From: Mayamaea pseudoterrestris
Taxonomy: Eukaryota; Bacillariophyta; Bacillariophyceae; Sellaphorales; Sellaphoraceae
Direction of reading: 5' to 3'
DNA: 64,000 nucleotides
Assembly (NCBI GenBank): GCA_027923505.1
Contig: BROI01000011.1
Location: 372,001-436,000, forward strand
Part shown: in pieces, positions 40,685 to 50,527 of the stretch
Layout: every line of letters begins with the position of its first letter
How positions within the stretch are numbered: the first letter of the stretch is position 1
Notes under the pieces: model-generated
The model's database searches: none
What the model was told of the DNA's origin: nothing
What the model saw: only the letters and a program-made list of their open reading frames with translations
Made by a program: the position numbers and the translations under genes

Positions 40685-42533
40685 ATGGCAGCGGCCAAAA
40701 AGATGGACGAGCTGCTCGTGTCATGGCTGTCGAACGATGCCACGTACGAAAGCATCATGGACATGATCAACACGTTTCAAGCCACGGTTTCCGATCATTG
40801 CGCCACGGAACAACTCGACAGTTGTAGCGACATTGACGACGGTTCATCGCATGCTAGTCCCCGTGGCATTATTCCTCCCTTTTATCCAGCGACTACCACC
40901 AACGGGTCATTGGCAGTGAGCGACCGGCGGTTTCGACGCAAGACGGACTCGCTCGGACAGTTGCAGCAGGCGTCGTGGGACGGGTCAGTCGCTGCCATGA
41001 TTCCTGCACCAGTCGCCATGGATGCCGCGTCATCGCAGCGAACATTGTCGGAGGAAGCGGCTGCGGCGAGTGCTGCTGCAGAAACCATTAGCGTGCGCGA
41101 TTTGGTGCAAAGCATTTTTCAAGAGGTTGGAGTGGATGCGACGGCAGCAGCCGAGGAACAAGGAATGAGCAATAGCATGGAAGACAGCATGTCCATCAGT
41201 CGCAAGTATTTGCTGCCGGAGCAGTTTGTTCGGATTACCAAGGATGTTTGTCGGTTTCCTTCCTTTTTCAATGGCCCACTCTATCAACGCATACTCGACC
41301 TTTGGAACGCCATGTCATGCACTCCCAATGAACCTGCTCCGATGAAGTACATTACCTTTGAAATGCTTGAATGGTTCTACAAGTCGGAAATGGAACCCTT
41401 CGACATGGTCGACCGCTTCTTTCGTCTCGTCAAGCAACCGCAACACAATTTCATTGAGCGCAACGACTTTTTGCCATTCATCAAGGCATTGCTGAGCGAC
41501 CACCCAGGTCTGGAGTTTTTATCGAACCATGCCGAGTTTCAGGAAAAGTATGCCGTGACAGTCATTACTCGCATCTTTTACAGTGTCAATACGTGTCACT
41601 CTGGTCGCATGACGTGCCGACAGGTGCGGCGGTCCGACTTGTTGCAAGCCTTTTACCAAGTGGACGAGGAGGAAGACATTAACAAGGTGACTCGCTATTT
41701 GAGTTACGAGCACTTTTATGTATTATACTGTCGATTCTGGGAGCTTGATCATGACCGTGACTATCGCATTACCAAGGATGACTTGCTCAAGTACGGAGAC
41801 CATTCGCTGTCGCACATGGTGGTGGATCGCATATTCGACGCGGCGCCGCGACCATTTGAAGCAGATTCGGCTAGCCGCGAGTTTTTGACGTATGAATCAT
41901 TCATTTACTTCATGTGAGTATTGGTAACGCTGTAGTCAACTGCATGGGTTTGCTTGTTCGTTCGTTGCTCATTCCATGCGCCATCCCTCAATCTTGCTTG
42001 CATCTGACAGGCTCTCGGAGGAGGACAAGAGCAACGAAGTTTCGGTTCGCTACTGGTTCCACTGCGTTGACGTTGATGGCGACGGCAAGCTCAACAATAT
42101 GGAAATGCGATCCTTTTACGCCGTTCAGCTGCATCGCATGCAGTGCATGGGCCACGAGATTGTGCCGTTTGAAGACATGCTTTGCCAAATGATGGACATG
42201 ATCAAGCCAGCGAATCCAGACTATTTTATTGTGGAAGATTTTTTGCAGCCCGAGTGTTGCCAAGTGTCAGGTGCCTTGTTTGACGCACTTTTCAACTTGA
42301 ACAAGTACTTGCTATTCGAGCAGCGCGACCCGTTTGTCGAGCGCCAGAAGCGCGAAGATGAGTTTGACTGCGACTGGGACCGATTTGCCTGCATTGACTA
42401 CAATCGATTGGCCATGGAGGAAGAAGCGCGCGAGGAGGAGGCCATGGAGATTGATTGGGTCACGGTTGACGAGGATGGTGATGCGGCTGCAGCAGCCGCT
42501 GGTGGGCAAATTGCAGGCGTTGCGACGCCTTGA
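40685..42533 (+). CDS. Protein phosphatase 2A regulatory subunit B'' (PR72/PPP2R3 type)
   Basis: Two exons (40685-41913 and 42011-42533) give 583 residues from MAAAKKMDELLVSWLSND. The first 190 residues are variable and Ala/Ser-rich. The conserved body follows: RITKDVCRFPSFFNGPLYQ, ITFEMLEWFYKSEM, PHN-FIERNDFLPFIKALL, HPGLEFLSNHAEFQEKYA, ITRIFYSVNTCHSGRMTC and YLSYEHFYVLYCRFWELD. Just after the splice site comes a canonical EF-hand loop, DVDGDGKLNNMEM (about residue 428), preceded by a weaker one (DHDRDYRITKDDL). This is the calcium-binding B'' family that targets the PP2A catalytic core to substrates. The C-terminus is acidic. Family identity is firm; substrates are unknown. Confidence 0.92.
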
Positions 42534-42892
42534 GGAAATGCAGGGTAACGGATGATACATGTATGTCAATGTTGTGCATGGGACAGTATGCTGATTTTAT
42601 ATGTAGTAAAACCATGTGTTAATGTGGCACGATGCTTCATTACGTAAGCACTGCGAAAGCATATATGACTTGTACATTGTCGACCAGCTTTTGCTTAGAT
42701 TCTACACTACAAGGTTTGAATAATGAATTCGTTATCAGTCCTCTCAAGCGATGACCTTGTTTGAAGTTATGCGATGCCAAAGCGTCTTACTTTAACATAA
42801 AGGCAAGGTGCATGTAGCCAAAAAAGCAATTTCCAATCCCTACCGGTGTGCACTTAAATATGATATCGTTTTCTGAGCACTCTACTCCGCAT
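42534..42892. other. gene-free stretch between convergent genes
   Basis: AT-rich 3' regions of the PP2A B'' and rolling-stone-like genes; nothing else recognised. Confidence 0.4.
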
Positions 42893-43777
42893 TTATACGA
42901 GGACGGCGTGTTCCATCTGCTTGTAGTCTGTCTCAATCGTCGACGCGCGGCCTTGGTCCACAAGTAAATGCCGACGCAGTCCATCCGCACCTGAACGACT
43001 GAGCAAACTGAGGAGCCAAACAAACCAAAATACTCCAGGCGTCAATACGATAAGGCAAAACGACGAGACAATGGATGCGAGTCGACTTTGCTGCTTCCAG
43101 TTCAGCACTGGATATAGCGCATCGTCAGAATAAGCCGGCCCCCATTCTCCATTTTCGACATAAAATGCATCGACAAGCGTCCACACCAAATAACAAAAGC
43201 AAACCGTCCACAATAGAACAACTTGCGGAAATCGAACTGGTATTCGACCAACCACCAGCCCATCCAGCAAGACGACAATGGCAAACACGCCATGCTCCAT
43301 GAGCGAAACGTACGTCACGGGTCCACCCGTGGTCACGGCCGACCAAAACAAGAAGCAAATACAAATCTCTAATGGCGCCACCAGCGAAAATAAGGCCCAG
43401 GTATTCTTGACAAGTCGACCATGCTTGAAATCATTCAGCGCTTCCGGAGCATACTCACTTCCACCCGAATCGCTTGGTCTGAGCAGCAGCGAGCACAACA
43501 AGGAGCAAAAAAGGTAGCATATAGTCAACAGAAATCCCCAGTGCGTCAAGTATCCCATGTAAATGTACAAGTTGTGCGGCGGATAGGTTGCCAGGTCCTC
43601 GTGAAAGACTTGGAGCGACCAAACGAATAGCGCCAGTCGCAGCAAGCAAACTCCAGGACGCCACCATGTACTCGCAAAGGAACCAACGACATCAATCTTG
43701 TATAATGGTGGTTCGTCGAGTGAATAGAAGGAATGGGATAGTTCGTAGCATAGGCGCTCGTGGAGTCGCATGGCCAT
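42893..43777 (-). CDS. Rolling-stone/FAR-17a-like multi-pass membrane protein
   Basis: A single-exon frame of 294 residues starts at the ATG at 43777. It has about six hydrophobic segments: LLRLALFVWSLQVF, LTHWGFLLTICYLFCSLLCS, WALFSLVAPLEICICFLFWS, VFAIVVLLDGLVV, VVLLWTVCFCYLVWTLVDAF and ASIVSSFCLIVLTPGVFWFV. The landmarks YLTHWGF in the second helix, the Trp-led third helix and the EHG...LLDG...RIPVRF loop follow the rolling-stone family pattern, itself related to the FAR-17a/AIG1 fold. Members are poorly characterised; some relatives are lipid hydrolases. No catalytic residues can be pointed out with certainty. The C-terminal tail is hydrophilic and probably cytosolic. Confidence 0.7.
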   Translation of the reverse strand: MAMRLHERLCYELSHSFYSLDEPPLYKIDVVGSFASTWWRPGVCLLRLALFVWSLQVFHEDLATYPPHNLYIYMGYLTHWGFLLTICYLFCSLLCSLLLRPSDSGGSEYAPEALNDFKHGRLVKNTWALFSLVAPLEICICFLFWSAVTTGGPVTYVSLMEHGVFAIVVLLDGLVVGRIPVRFPQVVLLWTVCFCYLVWTLVDAFYVENGEWGPAYSDDALYPVLNWKQQSRLASIVSSFCLIVLTPGVFWFVWLLSLLSRSGADGLRRHLLVDQGRASTIETDYKQMEHAVLV

Positions 43778-44321
43778 CAGTCTATGATATAGAAAAAACC
43801 TCGATAATTCGTTGGTAATTGGTACCTCGACTGTTTCGCAAAACGATGGAAATGGGTTTCCTTGTAAACAAAATTTAAATAGCTTTGGTAGATTAGCTTC
43901 AATGCAATTTCGTAGTACAATGTTTAGTTAGATGCAGTACTGGTGGGTGATCAGAAGTGCTCATGGACATGGACAAGCGTCGAATCCCTCCAACCAAAAT
44001 CGGCGATGAGCAACTTTGCAGAACCGCTATGATAGTATGACGTTTTAGAGCGCTAAAACATTCGTTGGCGCGGCGGAAGCAAGAATGATGTTGCATCACT
44101 CGTCGTCGTCGATCGGCCACACAAAACTTCTTCCAACCAATTTGCCTTGCAAAACAAACCCCCACAAATGATATACTAAAGCAATTAATTAGCCAGTGTG
44201 CCTAATTTACAAACAGCTCGACAGTGGCTTCTCTCATCACTCGTCAACGTTCGTCAGCGACATCAATCCGATTTTCCGACCCTCTCCCTCTCCATCAATT
44301 CTGCAAGCATCATCTACGACC
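43778..44321. other. gene-free stretch between divergent genes
   Basis: 544 bp of shared upstream region for the rolling-stone-like and POT genes; no element named. Confidence 0.4.
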
Positions 44322-46160
44322 ATGTCGAATCATCATAGTTTCTACAAGCCCAATGATGAGCTTCCATCAAACGTCAGTACACTTGATCAATTAGCAAGTC
44401 TTCCCGATGACTGCAAGAACGACAGCGACACAATCCGTCCACTAAGGCACGTCAACGAACATGGCCTTGTCGTTCACTACAGCTTGTCGCCCATGAAGTA
44501 CTCCGTGTCCATTATACTATTGGTGGAACTCATGGAGCGTTTGACTTTCTACTCCGTCTTTTACACATTGACCATGTACTTGACGGGTGTCTACAATTCG
44601 AGTTGGAACGCTGGATTCAACTCGATACAGGCGGCCACGTACGTTTCCGTTTCCACCGCCGTGGCCTACACGGCGCCCTTTTGTGGTGCAATCGTTGCCG
44701 ATGCTTGGTTGGGAGACTACAAGACGATACTGTTTGGTGTATTGTGTCTGTACTTGCCGGGGCTGGTGCTAATCATATTGACGACGATACCTCATCTTTT
44801 GGGAGAAGCGTTCAACACGCAAATGCTGTCACTCGCCGTCTTGTGTCTTTGGCCGCTTGGCACTGGCATTGTCAAGTCCGTGGTCAATGTGTTTGGAGCG
44901 AGGCAGTTTCATCCATTTTTGCAGTCATCATTGATTGAGTCATACTATGTCAAGTTTTACTGCTCCATCAACATTGGCGCGTTGGCTGGAATATGCATTG
45001 TGCCAGTCGTGGCTCGAACCTTTGGCTTGACAGTGGCATACTCCATACCAGTAGTCATGCTCATCTTGGCCATGCTCATGTTTGTCGTGGGAACGCCTCG
45101 CTTCATCTCTTCAGAGCCGGCGCATAACTTGTTTCAAATAAAGTCGGCGGCAGGGAGCGATTCTGCGAGTCATAAGCAAATTTCCTTGTCCACCATGTTT
45201 CGCATTTCACTGTTGATTGTTCCATTCTGCATGGCCTACTCGCAAATGCCTACTGTATACGTCTTGCAAGGAATGGTCATGGAAAGAGCCTTTACCTTTG
45301 TGGATGCCGCAACAATCAACTCGATCGATACGATTAGCGTCCTCGTTTTCGGCTACGTTGCAAGTCACTATTTTTATCCAGAGCTGCAACGACGCAACGT
45401 CAAGATACCGACTACATACAAGTTTGCCATTGGATCTTGCTTTGGAGCCCTGTCCATAGGCTGGGCCATGGTAGTCGAAGCTCTTATTCACTCCGCGTAT
45501 AATCGTGATGGGAGTCGAGTGTCCATTCTCTGGCAGACCCCATCCTATATACTAATCGGCATTGGAGAGATATTTGCCGTATCAGCGGCTTATGAAGTGG
45601 CCTTTACAACGTCAACGCCACAAACAAAGGTTTTAGCAAGCGCCATTAACATTTTTTGCGTCGGAGGCATACCAAACATTCTCTGCATCGCTCTCGTGCA
45701 TGCCTGCAAACGATGGTTTCGTAGCAGTCGAGGTAACACCGACCTTCACCTCATACAAGATTATGCCACGGCGCACGTTGGCAACTACTTTCTTGTGTTG
45801 ATTGGAATACTGTTGTTTGGAGTATTCATAAACACGCTTCCACGCGTCCGCGACTTTGTCGACAAGGTGGAACAAACCGTCACCGAGCTAGTACGAACGC
45901 CAATGACGCCACGACACCCACCGACGACGAGATCAGACGAGGAAACGCCACTGCTGCGCCGCACGTTTGGTGATGCGCCGGCGCTATATAAGATGGGGTC
46001 GATGCGGGCTGGCACTGTATCGCAGCTGCCACCTGCTGCTGTCAAGCAAATCAAGGCAAAGTACCTACATCGGCTCTATCAGAAGAAGGCTAGTGCTGGT
46101 GAGGCAAAGCCGTCGCATTCGTCTGAAGCAAGGCCACTAAAGCATAGTGACACACAATAA
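44322..46160 (+). CDS. POT/PTR family (SLC15-type) proton-coupled transporter
   Basis: The frame gives 612 residues from the ATG at 44322 (ACCATGTC context); upstream open sequence lacks character. About twelve hydrophobic segments are visible. The first carries the family signature ELMERLTFYSVFYTL (the ExxER proton-coupling motif). Next come the GAIVADAWLGDYKT loop (the A..ADAWLG.. signature) and LGTGIVKSVVNVFGARQF, with YCSINIGALAG in place of the usual FYFSINLGS. The second half contains the GEIFAVSAAYEVAFTTS helix, typical of the C-terminal bundle (E.F.....YE.A). The 80-residue C-tail is hydrophilic. POT proteins import di- and tripeptides, nitrate or other small solutes with protons; the substrate here is not inferable. 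Localisation is the plasma or an endomembrane. Confidence 0.9.
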   Translation: MSNHHSFYKPNDELPSNVSTLDQLASLPDDCKNDSDTIRPLRHVNEHGLVVHYSLSPMKYSVSIILLVELMERLTFYSVFYTLTMYLTGVYNSSWNAGFNSIQAATYVSVSTAVAYTAPFCGAIVADAWLGDYKTILFGVLCLYLPGLVLIILTTIPHLLGEAFNTQMLSLAVLCLWPLGTGIVKSVVNVFGARQFHPFLQSSLIESYYVKFYCSINIGALAGICIVPVVARTFGLTVAYSIPVVMLILAMLMFVVGTPRFISSEPAHNLFQIKSAAGSDSASHKQISLSTMFRISLLIVPFCMAYSQMPTVYVLQGMVMERAFTFVDAATINSIDTISVLVFGYVASHYFYPELQRRNVKIPTTYKFAIGSCFGALSIGWAMVVEALIHSAYNRDGSRVSILWQTPSYILIGIGEIFAVSAAYEVAFTTSTPQTKVLASAINIFCVGGIPNILCIALVHACKRWFRSSRGNTDLHLIQDYATAHVGNYFLVLIGILLFGVFINTLPRVRDFVDKVEQTVTELVRTPMTPRHPPTTRSDEETPLLRRTFGDAPALYKMGSMRAGTVSQLPPAAVKQIKAKYLHRLYQKKASAGEAKPSHSSEARPLKHSDTQ

Positions 46161-46381
46161 GAACTTATTCCACAGATTGTATATAGAAAACAACCTTACG
46201 TCGGAATTTCTACGTTCCATCATATCGTACCAGCGTCAGTCGGCAATGCTGAAACTGTTTCGCCAGCGACATTCAACGTAAGATTAGTCCGAATATTGGT
46301 AGTCTCGATGCCGCTGGTACCGCGAATCAGGCTATCACCCCGAGAGGCTATTTCTACGATTAACACACTTTTATCGCAAAA

Positions 46382-48484
46382 TCAACGGCCCGATGAGACC
46401 GTTTGGAACGAGGCAAGAGCCTCATATTTCAATCGATCCATCTCATCATCATTTAGAGTCGTGCAGATGGCGCATATATGTGAGTCAGGACGAATCAAAA
46501 TAACGCAAGGAACTTGTGTCCGAAACGAAAACGCCGCGTTGCTTAAATCAGCCTCCATCATTTGTAGATCTCCTGCACTCTTCATGCCATCGCAGTTTAA
46601 CCAAGCAACTTCAACGGCGAGACCGCTATCGACAAGTAGCTGTTGTAATCTTTCAACTGCCGAATCTCCATAATATATCCCAACAACAAGCAGTACAAAG
46701 CACGGATGACTGGTGCGCGACATTTGGGCAGAATGGTTGGTGGTGCTAATGATACCCGGTCGAAGATATCGCAAATTGGAATATCTCGACGCCTCTGACA
46801 TTACTTTTGCTTCAGCATGCGGTACTAGCTTACCAACACCAAGCGCTGGTGTCATGGCTGCAGTGTCATGCTTCCAGTGCAGCGCGGTCTCGTTCTCAGC
46901 AGTTGCGCCATAGTCAAAGCCAATCTCGTGCTTTGGAAACAGCAAAGGCAAGCCAGTTCCTTGTTGGAGTGCTTTTCGTAAATTGTTGCGAATATGCGTC
47001 GAAAACAATGAATCTTTGGCCGACCCAAGCCACGCCAGCGGCAGCAAGGCCGTCTTGAACAAGGAGCGAAAGATACTTTGTTTGGCAATAAGTGGTAGTG
47101 GCGACTTTTCGAGAACTTTGACGAGCAAGCTGGGATGTTTCTCATGCAAGTAGCACGACTCGGTGACTTTCAGTAGTCGCTGGTAGTTACGCACCGATAG
47201 TGCCGCATTCTGCTGCGCCACTGGTTGCCGCTCCCTTTGGTACGACTGCAAAACACCTTTCAAAACATTCGCACAACCATCACTACCATGGTACCACATT
47301 GCCACCTTCCAAGCCAAGTTATGCGCATCCTGCAAACCAGTGTTCATTCCAAAGCCACCTGCCGGAGGAAAGACATGGGCGGCATCCCCAATCAAAACCA
47401 TGTTGTCATTGAAGTATCGCTCGGCAATCATGCTGCCCATGACCCATGGCTTTGCCGATTGCACCGTCCAGCTTTGAACGAATGGTCCAAAAATGGATTT
47501 GAGCAAAATGTGAATCTTGTTTGGTGCAAAGTCATGTTCCATGGTTTGGTACGGAGGAAAGTATGGAATTTGCACAATGTAATCGCCGATCGAATGACAA
47601 ACCACCATGGCTACTACGTGTTCATTGAATATAGAGTATAGCATGGCGTGATTGTCATGTTGATGCAGCTGTTTGGCTTGATGAGGATCCAGCGTGACGT
47701 GAATGTTCACAAGGTGCTGCATGTTGCGTTGTCCTCTCCACGGAATTTGTTGCGCCGTTCTTATGGACGACTGCGCACCGTCTGCGGCGATGACCAAAGG
47801 AGTCGTGTAGATTGTTCCGTCATGACAGTTGACTGTACACTGGTGCGAAGCAGGGTCCTTTGCTGTTGCGATGACAGTGGAGCCATAGCAAACGGTGGAC
47901 TGCGGCTGCGTAACGGCCAAGTCGTAAAGGATTTTGCAAAAGGTATGCTGCGCAAGGTGACCGACCGAGCACGGAGAAAGGAACTTTGGCTTCTTTCCTT
48001 CTTCAATTGATTCACTGCTTCTATTTTCGTCTATAAGTAGTCCGTTGGAATCAATGCCTGCCTGTAAAGGTTGATGGACTGGATGTAGTACCGTCGCGAG
48101 AGGCGTTTTGCTCATGCTGTAAGCAAACCGAAAGTGCGTCCAGTCATCAACGGGAGGCATGGTATGCAGAACCTTCTTATAAGTTTCATCTGGTAAGTGG
48201 TATTTGAGTAGTTCCATTGTTCGCGTATTCAAAAAGTGAGCCTGGGGATGACGGAACCTTGAATCGCAAGAATGTTGCTCCAACAAGACATTGGGAACGT
48301 CATATTGCGACAGCAAAATTGACATGAAGAGTCCCGAAGGACCACCACCGACAATAAAAATGGGATTTTTGCTTGACGATGCGATAGATGAAACATTGCG
48401 ATGCAGTTGACTCGATAAGTAGCGAGTGCGTGGCCGACGGCCCATGAAGAATGTGACCTGGCTAGGCAAGATTCTTGGCCTCAT
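46382..48484 (-). CDS. FAD-dependent aromatic-ring monooxygenase (phenol hydroxylase type), organelle presequence
   Basis: The frame encodes 700 residues from the ATG at 48484; the frame is open ten codons further but begins with TTG. The first 40 residues (MRPRILPSQVTFFMGRRPRT, then RYLSSQLHRN) form a basic, Ser-rich mitochondrial-type presequence. The FAD-binding Rossmann motif is IFIVGGGPSGLFMSILL (about 42-58) with LLEQH at the end of the second strand. The DG motif is PLVIAADGAQSSIR and the GD motif is MVLIGDAAHVFPPAGGFGMN with GLQDAHNLAWK. Length and a C-terminal thioredoxin-like part (VEVAWLNCDGMK) fit the phenol 2-monooxygenase/FAD_binding_3 group. Such enzymes hydroxylate aromatic rings with NADPH and oxygen. 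The substrate is unknown. Confidence 0.87.
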   Translation of the reverse strand: MRPRILPSQVTFFMGRRPRTRYLSSQLHRNVSSIASSSKNPIFIVGGGPSGLFMSILLSQYDVPNVLLEQHSCDSRFRHPQAHFLNTRTMELLKYHLPDETYKKVLHTMPPVDDWTHFRFAYSMSKTPLATVLHPVHQPLQAGIDSNGLLIDENRSSESIEEGKKPKFLSPCSVGHLAQHTFCKILYDLAVTQPQSTVCYGSTVIATAKDPASHQCTVNCHDGTIYTTPLVIAADGAQSSIRTAQQIPWRGQRNMQHLVNIHVTLDPHQAKQLHQHDNHAMLYSIFNEHVVAMVVCHSIGDYIVQIPYFPPYQTMEHDFAPNKIHILLKSIFGPFVQSWTVQSAKPWVMGSMIAERYFNDNMVLIGDAAHVFPPAGGFGMNTGLQDAHNLAWKVAMWYHGSDGCANVLKGVLQSYQRERQPVAQQNAALSVRNYQRLLKVTESCYLHEKHPSLLVKVLEKSPLPLIAKQSIFRSLFKTALLPLAWLGSAKDSLFSTHIRNNLRKALQQGTGLPLLFPKHEIGFDYGATAENETALHWKHDTAAMTPALGVGKLVPHAEAKVMSEASRYSNLRYLRPGIISTTNHSAQMSRTSHPCFVLLVVGIYYGDSAVERLQQLLVDSGLAVEVAWLNCDGMKSAGDLQMMEADLSNAAFSFRTQVPCVILIRPDSHICAICTTLNDDEMDRLKYEALASFQTVSSGR

Positions 48485-48971
48485 TCCTCTTGCTTGTATG
48501 AATCGCTTAAACAAAAAGACATGTAACTTTCATGTCGAGCTTCTGCTGCTCTCCAGTGTATTAAAGTTGCTCCTAGTGCATCGACCGGAGCTTGGAAGAG
48601 ATGCCATGGTCGACAGGATGTGAGCCAAAAAATAATGATGGAGTCAGCATGTGAAAAGTCGTAGCGGTTCTCAAGTCACCTTTTGGCGATCCATCCCCTC
48701 TCCTGCGCGTCCTCTTCGAGCATATGGAAAGTCTCTGTTAAAACTCTGTCAGTATGAGTATCATAAGAGTTTCAAGTTGGTAGTAATGTTATTAATACTC
48801 ACATCGTCTAAGCGAGGTTACAGCAAGCATTGCCAACCAACCATGACAGGTATGCCCAACCCAACCATTCACTGCGCACAACATCAGACTTCTATAACAA
48901 ACAAACATTTCGTGTTACAGCCATTTTCAATTGTGACTATGCCGAAGGAGAAGCAATGACATTTTTACAGT
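48485..48971. other. gene-free stretch
   Basis: Upstream of the monooxygenase and downstream of the DHHC gene on the same strand. Short open frames only. Confidence 0.4.
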
Positions 48972-50352
48972 CTACACGGGCATTCCATAGCTGTCTGCAA
49001 CCGAGCTCCCATCCATGCCACCTCCAATTCTCATTTGCTCTCGAAGCAACCGCTGCGGGGTGCTGTAGCCCATGACGAGATCGTAGTCGGGAAAGACTGG
49101 ATCCACGGGCAATGGCCAAGTCCAGTAAGCGCCAATGCCAAAAATGTGCTCCAGCGGAATTGCCTCTTCCTCCGAGTCGCCCAAGGTATTGTTGGCCTTT
49201 TTTTTCAGTCGATCAATGGTTCCAATACCAGTCATAATGCCGTATACAACATTCATCAGCATCGAACTTGTCTGCGATCGGCAAGCAGGGTATAAAGTGT
49301 TGCGTAGAGTGTTAGGATTACTCACGGCGCACAAGACGGCCCACACAAGCAACTACTCACGAATAAAAAGGCTCCAATGCAAAGCACGGTCATTATCCGC
49401 ACCATTTGCGTCAATACAATGGAGAAGACGCATTGCTCATCAGCGCAGAAAAAGTAGTTCCATCCAAAGAGCAGCAAGCACAAGACACTTGACGACCACG
49501 TGTATATCAAAAATAGCAAAAAGTGCTTCATATTGGCTGCTCCAACGCAATTGTTCATCCACGGACAATGGTGGTCCATGCGGCTGATGCATCGATTGCA
49601 AATCCTGCAGTGATGGGAGTGCGGTGGCTTGAATGACTGACACTGCGAGCACATGCTTAGTTTCGAGTGAAGCATTCGCTGAGCTTCCGTTGGAATGGCC
49701 GATTGAGGAACGGAACCTGGATCCGTCAAGGATGTTTTGAGATGACAAGCGAGCGCCAGGGAGGCAAGGATGCAGTATGTCAAGGATAATATCGAGGAAA
49801 TACCATGCGATTGTGCCAAAAAAGTCATGGTAATCTGACTGTACAAAATGAGTAGCCACACAATGAACGACATGATTGAACCTGCAGGATCGTTCTGATT
49901 GAGCCATATTCCTGCATCATCGGCTGTTCCCGTATTGCAAGACCAGCTCATGTCATTGAAATGATCTTCGTAATAGAGCGTTTCGTCGTGCGGATTGTGA
50001 TGAGCGGAGCAGATGCATCGGCACACATCAGACGCCGTATTCCAGCAACGACGAGTCACCGACAGCTTCTTCGACTTTTCTGATGGCATTGCTGGTCCGA
50101 GGCCTCCATAAGTGAACGATTCATATCTAGACGATATAGGAGCGTTCTGTATAGGAAGCAATGATGCGTGATTAGTTACGACAGAGTTAAAACAGTGAAT
50201 GCAACCAAGCAGTAACAATCACTGTTGCAGTGAGACGTCATTGTACTCACCGGATCATCCCTATACGGAACGTCTCCTCCAACGCGTTGCCGTTGTCGAG
50301 TATTGAATCCATTGCTTGCTCCGGGTGGAGTTGAAGGCGATGCTTGCATCAT
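48972..50352 (-). CDS. DHHC-type protein S-acyltransferase (palmitoyltransferase)
   Basis: Three exons (50352-50251, 50146-49361, 49271-48972) give 395 residues starting MMQASPSTPPGASNGFNTRQ. Four membrane helices are visible: SIMSFIVWLLILYSQITMTF, ILSLTYCILASLALACHL, FLLFLIYTWSSSVLCLLLFG and MVRIMTVLCIGAFLF, completed across the second splice by TSSMLMNVVYGIMTGI. Between helices two and three lies the Cys-rich catalytic domain: MCSQCQSFKPPHSHHC, CNRCISRMDHHCPWMNNCVG, with the catalytic DHHC at about 225-228. These enzymes attach palmitate to cytosolic Cys residues of membrane proteins, usually in the Golgi or plasma membrane. The C-tail (from DRLKKKANNTLGDSEEE) is cytosolic. It is head to head with exportin-T. 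Confidence 0.92.
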
Positions 50353-50527
50353 GGTCGAGTGAAAATAAAATGCGTTGCGAGATGGCGACCGTTCGTGAGT
50401 ACACAAACCCCAATAGTTTTGTTAAAAACCGATGCGACTAACGTTTCTCCATCGCGCCCGCGACCAACGAGGCCATCATCCACTCGTCACAAATTCTTCA
50501 CAAGCGCCATGGCCTTGCAAACTTGAT
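50353..50527. promoter_or_regulatory. Short divergent intergenic region
   Basis: At most 175 bp separate the DHHC start codon and the chosen exportin-T start codon (an earlier in-frame ATG at 50432 would leave only 79 bp). The promoters must overlap. No named element seen. Confidence 0.4.
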